A DNA stretch of 64,000 nt from Metallosphaera tengchongensis (GTDB lineage Archaea; Thermoproteota; Thermoprotei_A; Sulfolobales; Sulfolobaceae), in NCBI RefSeq assembly GCF_013343295.1, contig NZ_CP049074.1, positions 124,001 through 188,000 on the forward strand, written 5' to 3'. The translations under genes and the position numbers were made by a program. Positions 35,317 through 44,370 of the stretch are shown one piece after another (position 1 is the stretch's first letter; each line of letters starts with the position of its first letter). Below the pieces are notes generated by a model, which was not told the DNA's origin, did not search any database, and saw nothing but the letters and a program-made list of their open reading frames with translations.

Positions 35317-36411
35317 ATGAACCCTTCCGTTTTTGAGTTTCTTGAACTAGGAGAAGCAACGCATGGAAGCCCTCAGGAATCAAAAATCCTGGATACAATT
35401 AGCCATGGATTTCCTGAGCATACGGTAGTAAACATAACAACGAAGTACTGGGAGGTCAACAGCTCTGCAGTATACGTCAACGGTGAGAGACTGGAGGGAG
35501 TTGTAATGCCTTATACAAAGGGATGCGTAAAAGGGAAAATAGGGAGGGAGATCGGTCTGTTCCAAATGCCTTCCCATCCCTTCCTTTTGAAGAGTTTACC
35601 ATTATCCCAGTACGAAGGGGTGCTCATTTATGAGGAAGGGAAATTGAGGAAAATAGTCTTACCACAGGGATCTCCCCCTTCCTTCTTCATCCCTAGGAAG
35701 GTGGAGGGGATTGCGGAGATCTGTTCCGAAAATGAGCTGGTTACTGTGAGCTCAAGGAACGTGGAGGTAAAGGTAAGGGATGGCGACTCCTATATCCTTT
35801 TCCTAGCCCATGTAGACCATTGGCTTACAGGGTTTCACGACAACCTATTCTCTGTTGGCCTTCTCATGGACCTGAAAAAGGACTTAGAGAAGCTTAACCT
35901 CAAACACGGAGTAAAGATAGTTTTTCTTAGCTCTGAGGAGGGCCCAAGATGCTGTACGGGATCCATGCAGTATCCGACTAAAGACGTGTTCTCTGTAATC
36001 TCAATCGATGCGACCTATCCCAGTAGGGTGGTCTACTCCTCTACCCCAGATCTATGGTCACTTTCATCTCATTTCAACCTAAAGAGGGTGGAGATGCCCA
36101 CTCCTTTCTCAGATCATTTCCCCTTCGTTGCGAAAGGTATTCCAGGATTAGTCCTATACAACGATGACATGATAGGGGTATATCATTCCAACACTGATCT
36201 TCCCATCCCATCTGACGATGGGTATTACAAGGAGCTCAAAAGTTCCTTAATAAAGTTCACTTTAGAGTTGGATTCCAAGACGAAGGAGGAGCTAGACGAA
36301 AAATTCTTCGAGGTAGCTAGGCAGAGGGGGTATAGGGGAGATGTCAGGGATGGCGCCCTAGTTCCAGATCCTGAGACCTTGCTGACCAAATTCAGGGTTG
36401 AATCCTCTTGA
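35317..36411 (+). CDS. M28-family zinc aminopeptidase-like protein
   Basis: The protein of about 364 residues has the co-catalytic zinc ligands of M28 peptidases in order: LAHVDHW (first His/Asp), GFHDNLFSVG (bridging Asp), LSSEEGPRCC (Glu-Glu), SIDATYPS (Asp), and VYHSNTD (final His). The N-terminal 150 residues form a less conserved domain. It is cytoplasmic, as there is no signal peptide. ATG 35317 is chosen over TTG 35293 because a TATA-like TTATTTTG about 26 bases upstream predicts a leaderless start. Confidence 0.8.
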   Translation: MNPSVFEFLELGEATHGSPQESKILDTISHGFPEHTVVNITTKYWEVNSSAVYVNGERLEGVVMPYTKGCVKGKIGREIGLFQMPSHPFLLKSLPLSQYEGVLIYEEGKLRKIVLPQGSPPSFFIPRKVEGIAEICSENELVTVSSRNVEVKVRDGDSYILFLAHVDHWLTGFHDNLFSVGLLMDLKKDLEKLNLKHGVKIVFLSSEEGPRCCTGSMQYPTKDVFSVISIDATYPSRVVYSSTPDLWSLSSHFNLKRVEMPTPFSDHFPFVAKGIPGLVLYNDDMIGVYHSNTDLPIPSDDGYYKELKSSLIKFTLELDSKTKEELDEKFFEVARQRGYRGDVRDGALVPDPETLLTKFRVESS

Positions 36412-36538
36412 TAGATCCTTTAAACTCACTCGTAACCTCATGGTCTTCGCTAGGTTACTTAGGTTACGGGTTACCTCACCCCACTATTAAACATGTTTAC
36501 AATTGACTAAAGTATAGTCCCTTGAGGCAGGAGGAACT

Positions 36539-36570
36539 GACATCCTCCCCGTCCTAAAGGTGGGGCTTTC
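36539..36570 (-). repeat. IS200/IS605 right-end hairpin motif, copy 4
   Basis: The plus strand reads GACATCCTCCCCGTCC, TAAAGG, TGGGGCTTTC, followed by CTCAACTTTGTAA. This is one of the best preserved copies, including the CTTTGTAA flank shared with 44270 and 51688. No transposase is attached. It lies 75 bases before the next gene. Confidence 0.6.
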
Positions 36571-36646
36571 CTCAACTTTGTAAAATACTTGTTAGTTCAG
36601 GAATCGAAACATGTCTTTATATTGATCTAAGGCATAATTATATGTG

Positions 36647-37177
36647 ATGAGTATAGAGCTCTTCAACGACATGTCTAGGTACAAAAACAGGGCGACCCAT
36701 TTCTTGAGATTTGGAGAGTACTCTGATGACATTCCGTTTAACCAAGCTGACGATGTATTTGGAACAGTGATATATCTTAAGGTGCCGGATAGCGAACAAA
36801 TAATTGAAAGTAGCCAAGAAATAACTCGGATAATAAGACAGGCTTTGAACGTCAAGGTAAGGGAGTTGATCTCCAGGGACCCTGAGAAAGCTAGGGAAGT
36901 TTCCGAAGTCCTAGAGGACTCTGAGACTATAGACGAGTTCATGGAAAAATTCAAAACCGTAGTAGTAGCGTATGTACTATCCACCATGGACGGGAAAGGT
37001 GTGGATACCGTGATTGACCTGAAATCGTCAGCGCTGGACCTCATGGAGGCTACGGAAACTCTATTCTTGAAATCGGTTCCTTACTTAGATGAAGTGCAAA
37101 GTATCGGAAGACTGCTTGACAATATGAGGTTTAGTGTGGAGTCTCTCAAGGTTAAAGTAAACTCTCTGGTCGTCTAG
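36647..37177 (+). CDS. Hypothetical helical cytoplasmic protein
   Basis: The 176-residue protein is almost entirely predicted helix and charged, with VRELISRDPEKAREVSEV and ETIDEFMEKFKTVVVAYVL in the middle. It has no signal peptide, cysteine or recognised motif. The TATA box CTTTATATTG (36615-36624) puts transcription close to 36644, so both GTG 36644 and ATG 36647 are possible leaderless starts. It appears monocistronic. Confidence 0.65.
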   Translation: MSIELFNDMSRYKNRATHFLRFGEYSDDIPFNQADDVFGTVIYLKVPDSEQIIESSQEITRIIRQALNVKVRELISRDPEKAREVSEVLEDSETIDEFMEKFKTVVVAYVLSTMDGKGVDTVIDLKSSALDLMEATETLFLKSVPYLDEVQSIGRLLDNMRFSVESLKVKVNSLVV

Positions 37178-37387
37178 TTCTCTACAGGTTCTTTTGAAAC
37201 CTACGCCCTGAAGGTTCTGAGAGCTTAGAGTTGACGTAGATAAACTAGATTTTAACTGTCTTGACTCCTGTGAATCATTCCTCCAGATTAAAAACCCAGT
37301 TCAATGAAAGATAAGTTTCGTACAAGTAGGGCCATTAGTTTGACCGACAGACCTAAAATTTAAACTTCTAAAGTACATTATATCTTC

Positions 37388-38287
37388 ATGATAGTTGTAG
37401 GTGTTGATGGAGGGGGTACCAAGACTAAGGCTACGTGTATAGAGTGCAGGGGAGGAGTCGGAACGTTAGTCTCCTCCTATGAGACAGAAGGCTCGAATTT
37501 CCACAACGTGGGGATAAAGACAGCCACCAAAAGGATAAAGGAAGCCATAGATAGGTGTACCGAAGGGAGGACCCCAGACCTGGTTGTCATGGGACTTGCG
37601 GGACTGGACTCCAGATACGACTTCAACGTATTGCGGGAAAACCTTTCCTCGGTTGGAAAGGAGGTGATCATGGACAACGACTCTTTCTTTATCCTTTACG
37701 GCGAAACGCGGGGAAAAAACGGCGTGATCGCCATATCCGGTACTGGTAGCGTTGTACTGGGCATAAAAGATGGAGAGAAAGTGAGGGCTGAGGGAGCTGG
37801 ATGGTTTCTATCCGATACCGGTTCAGCGTATTGGGTGGGTAGGGAGACCTTGAGATATTTGACCAGGTGTCTTCAGGGAATAGAAAGTAGCTCCATGCTG
37901 TCTGAGACCGTAATGAGAAGTTTAAAGCTAAAGGACCTTGACGATCTGATTTACTGGACTTACCACAGGAAGCATAGGGTGGAAATGGTGGCCTCGATAT
38001 CCAGGCTCGTGGATAAGGCATCTTCAAGGGGAGATGAGATCGCTCAGGGAATCCTCAAGAGGGCCTCAAGGGAATTCGGCAGGTCAGTGTTACACGTTGT
38101 GAGGAAGACCAACGTTAGTGAGGTTTACGTCCTAGGCGGAATGTTCAAATCCAAGGCGTACATGGAAGAATTCAAAAACCTTATGGGAGAGAACAACGTT
38201 CGCGTACTCCCAGTTGATAAGGACCCGTCCATGGGGTCTGTACTCTATGGATTGGACAAGGTTAATTGTAAGCTGAACGGTTATTAA
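37388..38287 (+). CDS. ATP-dependent sugar kinase (BadF/NAGK family hexokinase)
   Basis: The 299-residue protein belongs to the ASKHA fold: phosphate-1 loop GVDGGGTKTKA at residues 5-15, catalytic region VMGLAGLDSR, phosphate-2 AISGTGSVVLG near 120 and GWFLSDTGSAYWVG near 140. Length and motifs match the broad-specificity hexokinase characterised from Sulfolobus tokodaii, which phosphorylates glucose, glucosamine and N-acetylglucosamine. TTTAAACT around 37362 predicts a leaderless start at the ATG. It converges with the dCTP deaminase gene, with only four bases between the stops. Confidence 0.85.
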   Translation: MIVVGVDGGGTKTKATCIECRGGVGTLVSSYETEGSNFHNVGIKTATKRIKEAIDRCTEGRTPDLVVMGLAGLDSRYDFNVLRENLSSVGKEVIMDNDSFFILYGETRGKNGVIAISGTGSVVLGIKDGEKVRAEGAGWFLSDTGSAYWVGRETLRYLTRCLQGIESSSMLSETVMRSLKLKDLDDLIYWTYHRKHRVEMVASISRLVDKASSRGDEIAQGILKRASREFGRSVLHVVRKTNVSEVYVLGGMFKSKAYMEEFKNLMGENNVRVLPVDKDPSMGSVLYGLDKVNCKLNGY

Positions 38288-38291
38288 CACT

Positions 38292-38771
38292 CTATATCAG
38301 TCTACCGCCCTGGTACTTCCCCTGATAGGGTCTCTCCGTGGACGATTCCAGCTTCATGAAGATGAGATGAATTACTCCCATCCCCTTTCTGAGCTTCCCA
38401 CCTCGAGTAGTTGAGATTGCTATGGTTATTTTCCCGTAATAGCCTGCATCTATGACCGTTGGCGGAGAAAGGAAGCCGTTTCTAGCTAGGGTGCTCCTCA
38501 TAGTCATCAGTCCGATCGTGTCGTTGGGCATCCTTACTTCTTCACAACTTTCAAACAGGTAAGTGTTTCCAGGCTCAAGGACTGCGATATCCTTAAACTC
38601 GCGCTCCTCCAGGTCGCTCCTCTTGTCTGGGAGTTCTGAATTTCCCGTTACCCTCCAATACTTCTCACCACAGATTCGGAGGTCGTACCCGTTTTCCTTT
38701 ACATTATCCTCTACGTAGTTCAACAGTAAGGTGCCTAAAGACTTCTTAATAGTCTGGTGGGTGTAAATCAT
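38292..38771 (-). CDS. dCTP deaminase / dUTPase family protein
   Basis: The 159-residue protein keeps the family core: a VRMPNDTIGLMTMRSTLARNG-like block near residue 80 (MRSTLARNG is the signature), PPTVIDAGYYGKITIAI near 105, and the C-terminal TERPYQGKYQGG nucleotide lid. Enzymes of this trimeric family deaminate dCTP, hydrolyse dUTP, or do both, keeping uracil out of DNA. The Glu that separates deaminases from plain dUTPases cannot be assigned with confidence by eye, so I leave the two open. Confidence 0.85.
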   Translation of the reverse strand: MIYTHQTIKKSLGTLLLNYVEDNVKENGYDLRICGEKYWRVTGNSELPDKRSDLEEREFKDIAVLEPGNTYLFESCEEVRMPNDTIGLMTMRSTLARNGFLSPPTVIDAGYYGKITIAISTTRGGKLRKGMGVIHLIFMKLESSTERPYQGKYQGGRLI

Positions 38772-38872
38772 TGAAATAATCCTTCTTCAATTCGCCTTAT
38801 AATCGCGAGTCCTCATAAAACGTGTAGTTAGAAAGTAAGGAAAGTATCGCCCAGCGTGGATGTAAGAGTATA

Positions 38873-38990
38873 ATGGGTAGAGGGGCTAAAAAGAGTTGGA
38901 TTGAAATTAGAGCTACAGTTCCAATGAGGTTTCCCCTACCACCCCTCTGCCCAGCCTCCTCTCTAGTCATGGTAAAGACCTACATTTTGT
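38873..38990 (+). pseudogene. tnpB: TnpB N-terminal fragment (IS200/IS605)
   Basis: In the 349-base gap between two genes, the plus strand from ATG 38873 encodes MGRGAKKSWIEIRATVPMR, almost the same as MGRGAKESGIEIRPTVSMR at the start of the TnpB pseudogene at 43089-44234. The similarity fades after about 35 codons (SSLVMVKT). The rest of the gene is missing, so this is a broken end of a tnpB on the opposite strand to the larger pseudogene. Confidence 0.65.
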
Positions 38991-39120
38991 CCTCTTTTGG
39001 TTGAAAGAAAATAACTATATCTAAAGTTTTCAACTATCCTCGCCCCACTAATATTTAATAAGGCTCAGGACTCTTAGTTCTTCATTTAACCTTTATATCC
39101 TTGCTCTTCTCATAACATTA

Positions 39121-39705
39121 GTGGTACACATGGATGTTCTCATATTCTCTTCGAGCAGAGAGGCCGAGATGGAGGAACCAGTTTTCTGTGACAGGGACAC
39201 AGTGAAGGTGGATGAAAGTAAGTGCAAAGGCAGGAGTCTAGGGATAGCTCCCATAGTCGCTAGGATGCTTAAGATGCTGGGTTACAAGGTTACTGTCGTT
39301 GATCCCTTTGCAGAGGAGGGAGAGTATGAGGCAGATCAGGTCATTAGGGGGAACACATTTCAAATACCTGATGAGCTTGTCAAGGGCAAATACGTGGTGG
39401 TAGCGACTAAGCACGTTTACGACACTTGGGCTCTTATGAAGGCGATTCTAGGCGAGGCGAAGGAAGTGTCTGCTGTAATGAGCGTTAAGAGGGCGAAGGT
39501 AATACTCAAGAGGTTAATCGAAGCAGGGATTTCCAAGGATAAGCTTCTCCCCCTAAGGATACCTGCAGGATTGGACCTCAACGGCCAGGACGAGAACGAA
39601 ATAGCCCTCAGTATAGTGGCAGAAATTGTAGCTGTAAATAGGGGAGGGACAGGAATTCCATTGAGGGACAAGAAGGGATTGTCTAAAGTCGTTGAGGAAC
39701 TTTGA
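39121..39705 (+). CDS. XdhC/CoxI C-terminal (Rossmann) domain-like protein
   Basis: The 194-residue protein has a beta-alpha-beta pattern (GYKVTVVDPFAEEGEYEADQ), YVVVATKHVYDTWALMKAIL, and a C-terminus LRIPAGLDLNGQDENEIALSIVAEIVAV, which is the hallmark of XdhC-family proteins. XdhC delivers or sulfurates the molybdenum cofactor for xanthine dehydrogenase or CO dehydrogenase-like enzymes. The N-terminal XdhC domain is missing, and no molybdoenzyme gene is in the window. The TATA box CTTTATATCC at 39091-39100 supports the leaderless GTG at 39121 (ATG 39130 is the alternative). The TGA overlaps the next start. Confidence 0.7.
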   Translation: MVHMDVLIFSSSREAEMEEPVFCDRDTVKVDESKCKGRSLGIAPIVARMLKMLGYKVTVVDPFAEEGEYEADQVIRGNTFQIPDELVKGKYVVVATKHVYDTWALMKAILGEAKEVSAVMSVKRAKVILKRLIEAGISKDKLLPLRIPAGLDLNGQDENEIALSIVAEIVAVNRGGTGIPLRDKKGLSKVVEEL

Positions 39706-40100
39706 TTTCCTATAGACCCATTGGTTACATTGAGGTGGAAGGCGAACCGTCTAGAGGAAAGGAATCGTTAATAGTTATACACGAGGAGTTTGTTGAAGGA
39801 TTGGTGGGGTTAGATCAGTTCTCCCACTGTATCGTTATCTATCACTTAGATAGGACCAACTCCTTCGAACTAATTAAAAGAAGAAATGGGCACGAGGTTG
39901 GAGTTTTTGCCACTAGAAGTCCAAACAGACCTAACCCCATTGGAATTTCGGTTGCGGAGATACTAGAGGTAACTGAGAACAAGGTAAAGGTGAGGGGAGT
40001 AAACGCTTACAACGGAACCCCAGTGCTTGACCTTAAACCCTACGACAGATGGGATAGCGTACAAAACCCTAAGGTTCCTAGCTGGCATCAAGTTCAGTAG
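39702..40100 (+). CDS. trmO: TrmO/TsaA (YaeB-like) tRNA t6A N6-methyltransferase
   Basis: The 132-residue beta-barrel protein has the UPF0066 signature FATRSPNRPNPIGISV (about residues 66-81), GLVGLDQFSHCIVIYHLDR before it, and DLKPYDRW near the end. TrmO methylates t6A at position 37 of tRNA using SAM. The start is TTG 39702, overlapping the upstream stop (TTGA), so it is coupled to the XdhC-like gene. Its 3' end overlaps the convergent TldD/PmbA gene by seven bases. Confidence 0.88.
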   Translation: MISYRPIGYIEVEGEPSRGKESLIVIHEEFVEGLVGLDQFSHCIVIYHLDRTNSFELIKRRNGHEVGVFATRSPNRPNPIGISVAEILEVTENKVKVRGVNAYNGTPVLDLKPYDRWDSVQNPKVPSWHQVQ

Positions 40101-41119
40101 AGAAACCTTGCCCTCAGCCTAACAAACGGAGCTAGAGCTCCATGGTCGTCATCAAGATAGACGAAGCGGGAATCTGCGGTAACCGCGTCCAACGTAGACA
40201 GTTCAGCCAAGGGAACTGCTAACTCTCTCAAACTTATCTCCCCACCCCCCAATTGGATTACTCTCCTAGGTCTTATCCTTAGGCTTTTCTTGACAAGTTC
40301 TGAGCCATGAGAGCCCATGACTAAGAACGCGTTCTTTGACTCCTGAATAAGCTCGTTTAACTTCCAATCTCCGGGCTTAAGAACCATATTAAAGAAGTCA
40401 GGTTTAGGAACAAATCCCCTTGCGTTACCTGGAGAGCCCACCTTAGTAGTCCTTGTACCTAAGTAATTAATAACCTGCCCGTTTCCTATCAGTTCTTTCC
40501 TATTGGTTGCAACGCCCTCATCATCAAAGTACGCAAAGGCATGGGAGTAAGGAATTGTCGGTTCGTCGTAGAGTGTGATGTCCGGTAGCCCCCTCTCGTC
40601 GCTGGAGATCTGGGGAGAGTCTCCCCTCAGCATTGACACCAAACCTACAAGGAGATTGGAGACAGCGTCTGGGTCTAGAATCACGGTGGCCTTCTCCACA
40701 AAGACAGGGGAAGGTCTGAAATCTTTCTCCTCTCTCAGGAACTCCAACACACTTGGAATATCATTTGGATCTCCAGTGTAGGCGAACTTCCTACCCTTGA
40801 AGGAGATGAAATTAACGACTTTTTCCTCTACACATTCATAGTCCTCCCATTGAACTTTTCTCGTTACTTTTCTTATTTCAATCCTATTCCCTTCGTTTAT
40901 CCTTTCGAGGACTTTTCTTGCCTTTTCCCAGGACGAAACTGAATTGTGGATGAAAGACTTGCAGAGAGGTTCAGGTTTTGGATCCCTGGTTACTGAGGGG
41001 GTCCAACCAGATTCGCTGATGTACCTGGTCACCGTCGTTTCCGATTTAGACTCGTAAGTTATCCAAGTACCCCCGTTACTTTCCTTTATTATCTGCTCTT
41101 GAGATACTGTGAGCCTCAT
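40094..41119 (-). CDS. TldD/PmbA (TldE) family protein
   Basis: The protein of about 341 residues matches the TldD/TldE metalloprotease family: DITLYDEPTIPYSHAFAYFDDEGVAT in the middle is the diagnostic block, followed by GTRTTKVGSPGNARGF. The HExxxH zinc motif of true TldD is not seen, so this looks like the PmbA/TldE-type partner, usually paired with TldD in a peptide-processing protease. No tldD gene is visible here. ATG 41119 is chosen because the TATA box CTTAATTAT predicts a leaderless start there; the frame is open 17 codons further upstream. Confidence 0.8.
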   Translation of the reverse strand: MRLTVSQEQIIKESNGGTWITYESKSETTVTRYISESGWTPSVTRDPKPEPLCKSFIHNSVSSWEKARKVLERINEGNRIEIRKVTRKVQWEDYECVEEKVVNFISFKGRKFAYTGDPNDIPSVLEFLREEKDFRPSPVFVEKATVILDPDAVSNLLVGLVSMLRGDSPQISSDERGLPDITLYDEPTIPYSHAFAYFDDEGVATNRKELIGNGQVINYLGTRTTKVGSPGNARGFVPKPDFFNMVLKPGDWKLNELIQESKNAFLVMGSHGSELVKKSLRIRPRRVIQLGGGEISLRELAVPLAELSTLDAVTADSRFVYLDDDHGALAPFVRLRARFLY

Positions 41120-41290
41120 AATTATCTTGTAGCAGTTAAGGATAATTAAGAGGTTTTCCTTAACTTTCACCTTTCGAATACTCTAGACCATAACAAAACA
41201 CGTTTGACAAGGGTTGGATTACTTTAATAAAATTTCTAAGAATCCCTAAATAGGATAAGACTTAAACACTAAGAAATCCCATATTCTAGT

Positions 41291-42457
41291 ATGGGACTTT
41301 CAGTTATGTTTAACGTGAGTCACAGCAGGAGTTTCTCACAGGAAGTCAAGGCAATGTTTAGAATAGTCCTTGTACCGGAGTCCAAGTTCGAAGCTAAGAG
41401 GTTTCACTACATAATCCTTCTGGACAGAAGTTACTCCATGGAAGGAGCGAAACTGGAGATGGCTAAGAGGGGGGCTGAACTCCTCATGGATAATTTGCCC
41501 GAGGATAGTTACCTTTCACTCATTTCGTTCAACGAAAAGGTAAGCGTGATTAAGGAACACGTCAGCTCGCTTTCCATGGAGGAATTGGACGAGGCGCATG
41601 AAGCCCTGAGCACAATTAAGCCAGGTAGCGGAACAAGTTTATATAAGGCACTTCAGGAGGCTTTCAAGATCTCAAAGAGATACCGAGATCCAACTTACCT
41701 AATCCTGCTGACCGACGGAGTGCCCACCGACATGGGATGCGTTTCTAGAGTGAGCAATAAATTCCGCTTGGAAGAGTGCCTCGAAGTATACGAGAAACTA
41801 GAAGTCCCTGAGGTAGTAGAGACCATATCCTTCGGTATAGGAGACGACTACAGTCCAGAGATACTCAGTAAGATATCAGAAAGGGGGAACGGTTTCTTCT
41901 ACCATATAAGCGACCCCTCAGAGATACCAGAAAAGATGCCCAAGATGGTCAAATCCAAGGTTGCTGCCAAGAACGTTGTGGTTGACCTTGTATCTGAGTC
42001 TCCCGTTAAGCTTCTCAACTACGAACAGTTACCTGTGAAGATAAATGCCGTCGAGGGAGTCGTGAAGATATTTGGAGAGGCTACAATCCCACCAAACTTT
42101 TCAGGGAAATTCATGGCTCTAAAGGTTAAGTATCAGGATGAAGGAGGGGAACAGAGAAAGGAGATTGATTTTAACCTAAAGGTAGCCAAAGATCAAAGTG
42201 AATTCCTGCAAGGTGTTGATAGGGACGTAATTATGGAATACCAATACATGCAGACCCTTAAGGGTTACTCGGAAGCACTTGAGAGCCAGAACCTAGTGGA
42301 AGCTACAAAGAGATTGGATAAGCTAAGGGAAATAGCAGAACAAACTAGGAGGCAGGACCTTATGGAGAGCACTAATGAAATGACTAAAAAGATGAACACA
42401 GGAGACGTCAAGGGAATTACCAGCGAGATTACAAGAAAGATGAGATCTCAAGAGTAG
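41291..42457 (+). CDS. VWA-domain protein
   Basis: The 388-residue protein has a von Willebrand factor A domain at about 35-225 with an intact MIDAS site: DRSYSM (DxSxS), GSGTSLYKAL (Thr), and LLTDGVPTD. A beta-rich segment follows, then a C-terminal helical region (EATKRLDKLREIAEQTRRQD), the layout of TerF- or YfbK-like VWA proteins. It is cytoplasmic. Such proteins often work with MoxR AAA ATPases or in signalling, but none is adjacent. The TATA box ACTTAAAC about 26-30 bases upstream suits ATG 41291. Confidence 0.85.
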   Translation: MGLSVMFNVSHSRSFSQEVKAMFRIVLVPESKFEAKRFHYIILLDRSYSMEGAKLEMAKRGAELLMDNLPEDSYLSLISFNEKVSVIKEHVSSLSMEELDEAHEALSTIKPGSGTSLYKALQEAFKISKRYRDPTYLILLTDGVPTDMGCVSRVSNKFRLEECLEVYEKLEVPEVVETISFGIGDDYSPEILSKISERGNGFFYHISDPSEIPEKMPKMVKSKVAAKNVVVDLVSESPVKLLNYEQLPVKINAVEGVVKIFGEATIPPNFSGKFMALKVKYQDEGGEQRKEIDFNLKVAKDQSEFLQGVDRDVIMEYQYMQTLKGYSEALESQNLVEATKRLDKLREIAEQTRRQDLMESTNEMTKKMNTGDVKGITSEITRKMRSQE

Positions 42458-42639
42458 TGACTATCTTCATGGAGTCTATCGGTCAATTTTCGGGTAAAGT
42501 TACTCGCTTAATTATCCATGTGGACGTCAGATCCTCTTATTATTGAGGTATTCATACCAGAATAATTCAGTTAAATCCGTGCTTTAGGACAATAATGTTA
42601 TATGAAAAATGTTATTACTCAAACAAGCAAGTTATAGCG

Positions 42640-43053
42640 ATGATTGAGTTCCTGGTTGTAAGGAGCTTCAAACCCCTAAGAAGAGAAACGGTTTGGGAAG
42701 TGATACGAGAAGTCAACTCCATGCCCCAGTATTGGAAGGGAATAAGGGAACTCAACGTAAGGCAAGTCTCTGATAGAACCTATGAGGGGGCAGTTAGATT
42801 TGCCTTTCCCTCGTCCTCCGACGTGAGGATAGATTTAGGCGAATTTTCCCTAACCATGAACTTCCTAAAAGGGATACTGAAGGGAATGAATAGGATCGAG
42901 GTCTCATCTACAGAGGTAACGTCCCACTGGAAAGTAGAGATGCCTCTCTACATGAAGCCGTTTGAAAAGAGGAACGAGGAACACTTCAGATCCGGTACGG
43001 AACACGCACTTGATAGGATATTAGAAGAAGCAAAGAGGAGAAGTCAAGGCTAA
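42640..43053 (+). CDS. SRPBCC (START-like) domain protein
   Basis: The 137-residue protein begins IEFLVVRSFKPLRRETVWEV, includes NSMPQYWKGIRELNV, and ends in a long helix (HFRSGTEHALDRILEEAKRR), the helix-grip layout of SRPBCC/polyketide-cyclase-like proteins that bind hydrophobic ligands. The ligand is unknown. ATG 42640 places the first strand right at the N-terminus, as usual in the family; the ATG at 42595 would add 15 residues unlike the fold. The gene lies beside the TnpB pseudogene. Confidence 0.65.
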   Translation: MIEFLVVRSFKPLRRETVWEVIREVNSMPQYWKGIRELNVRQVSDRTYEGAVRFAFPSSSDVRIDLGEFSLTMNFLKGILKGMNRIEVSSTEVTSHWKVEMPLYMKPFEKRNEEHFRSGTEHALDRILEEAKRRSQG

Positions 43054-43088
43054 TATGCGACTGGGTCGTTGAAAACCCGCTTGCTACT

Positions 43089-44234
43089 GACTTCCTCCTA
43101 GCCATGTGTTGATCCCCTCACCTGTCCGGAGTTACATCCCTAGTGTGGGGGCAGTCGAGAGGGCCAGAGAAACCCTCCCATAGAGGTTCATGACTGCGAT
43201 GACGTCAAGGTCGTTCTCATAACAGTATGGAGAACGGAAGTACCTGTAGGCGACCTCCTTCACTTTGTGACCCCACATATGGCAGCGAGTAGAGGAGTAG
43301 TGTGGGTCAACGTAGACTACTTTAAGCCAGTGTTTTTCCCTATCATTTAATACAGTACTGCGGTCTACGGTACTGCGTCGAGTACAGCCTGTCCCTAAAC
43401 TCTCCCGGAAGCTTCTTCACATTTTTGATGAGGTCGTTGAGGTCTTCAAGGGAGATGGTTGAGACTTTTAATGAGTTAGCTGTGTCTACTAACTACTTAC
43501 CTTTTTTATCGAGTCCCCTAAGACGTCCCTAGCTCTCTTGTGGTGAGACCTTGTCCTGCGTAGGATTATGTCCCCTTCCACCTCTTATCGTACTTCTGTA
43601 GGGACTCAGCTAGTGACTTGTTGTGGTGGGCGTTATCTAGCCCGGTCGTTACCCTGACGTACTTTTCGTCGTCTTTACCTAGTTCGAGTTCACCCATGAT
43701 GTCGGCTGCAACTCCGTTCTCAACTTCTAGTCCTTTCCACTCCTTGAGGAAGGAGACCTTGAAGTAGGCTTTTCAATCCCTCAGCATTAACCTACTCCCT
43801 CATTTGACAGTCCTTGTACTCTGGTAAGTCCATTAAATAACCTTCTATTGCGGTTCGCCAACTCCTGCTACCTTTACGATATTTTTGCCGAAGTCGGTTG
43901 AAGAGATAGGGTTGGGTTAACCATACAGAGACGTTAAGTACACTCAAATACCTACCGCATGCGCTGTTTAACCAGGATTTGTATACTGCGATGACGTCGC
44001 TATAGCAGTCTTGGGCAGCTTTAGAGGGTAGGTTGGACTTCTCTAAATGTCTCGTAAGTCCCCTTGTGCGTCTGTTAACAGGTTCTTTGGTCTATTTTCC
44101 CTTAACCAGTTGCGGACGAAACGTAGACCTTTTTCGTAACTAGATACGAGCGCGAGTAGAGGGGCGGTACGGGAAACCCTCATTGAAACCGTAGGTCTGA
44201 TTTCGATCCCACTCTCTTTAGCCCCTCTGCCCAT
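43089..44234 (-). pseudogene. tnpB: IS200/IS605 TnpB pseudogene, multiple frameshifts and stops
   Basis: On the minus strand most of a tnpB can be followed through several frames: the start (VSMRVSRTAPLLALVSSYEK, 44234-44043), SNLPSKAAQDCYSDVIAVYKSW (44020-43960), EKYVRVTTGLDNAHHNKSLAE (43665-43600), [20 protein letters not shown] (43445-43390), and the zinc-finger end [17 protein letters not shown] followed by [12 protein letters not shown] (43320-43190). Stops and shifts break it repeatedly, and CxxC has become CHMW. The right-end motif GACTTCCTCC lies at 43089. It cannot make an active RNA-guided nuclease. Confidence 0.85.
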
Positions 44235-44269
44235 AGACAGAAGTAGGGGAAAGGGTTTATGTCATTTGC

Positions 44270-44293
44270 CATCCCCGTAGGGCGAGGCTTTCC
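44270..44293 (-). repeat. Shortened IS200/IS605 right-end motif, copy 5
   Basis: The plus strand reads CATCCCCGTAGGGCGAGGC then TTTC, with the flank CCTACTTTGTAACAAC shared with other copies. The hairpin has lost about six bases of its stem. It lies 36 bases upstream of the tnpB pseudogene start in the same orientation, so it belongs to a separate, earlier insertion. Confidence 0.5.
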
Positions 44294-44370
44294 CTACTTT
44301 GTAACAACTGGACAACCCCTAACAAGTATATAGATAAGTTTTTTATGGATATCTTTGTTACCTACCAACT

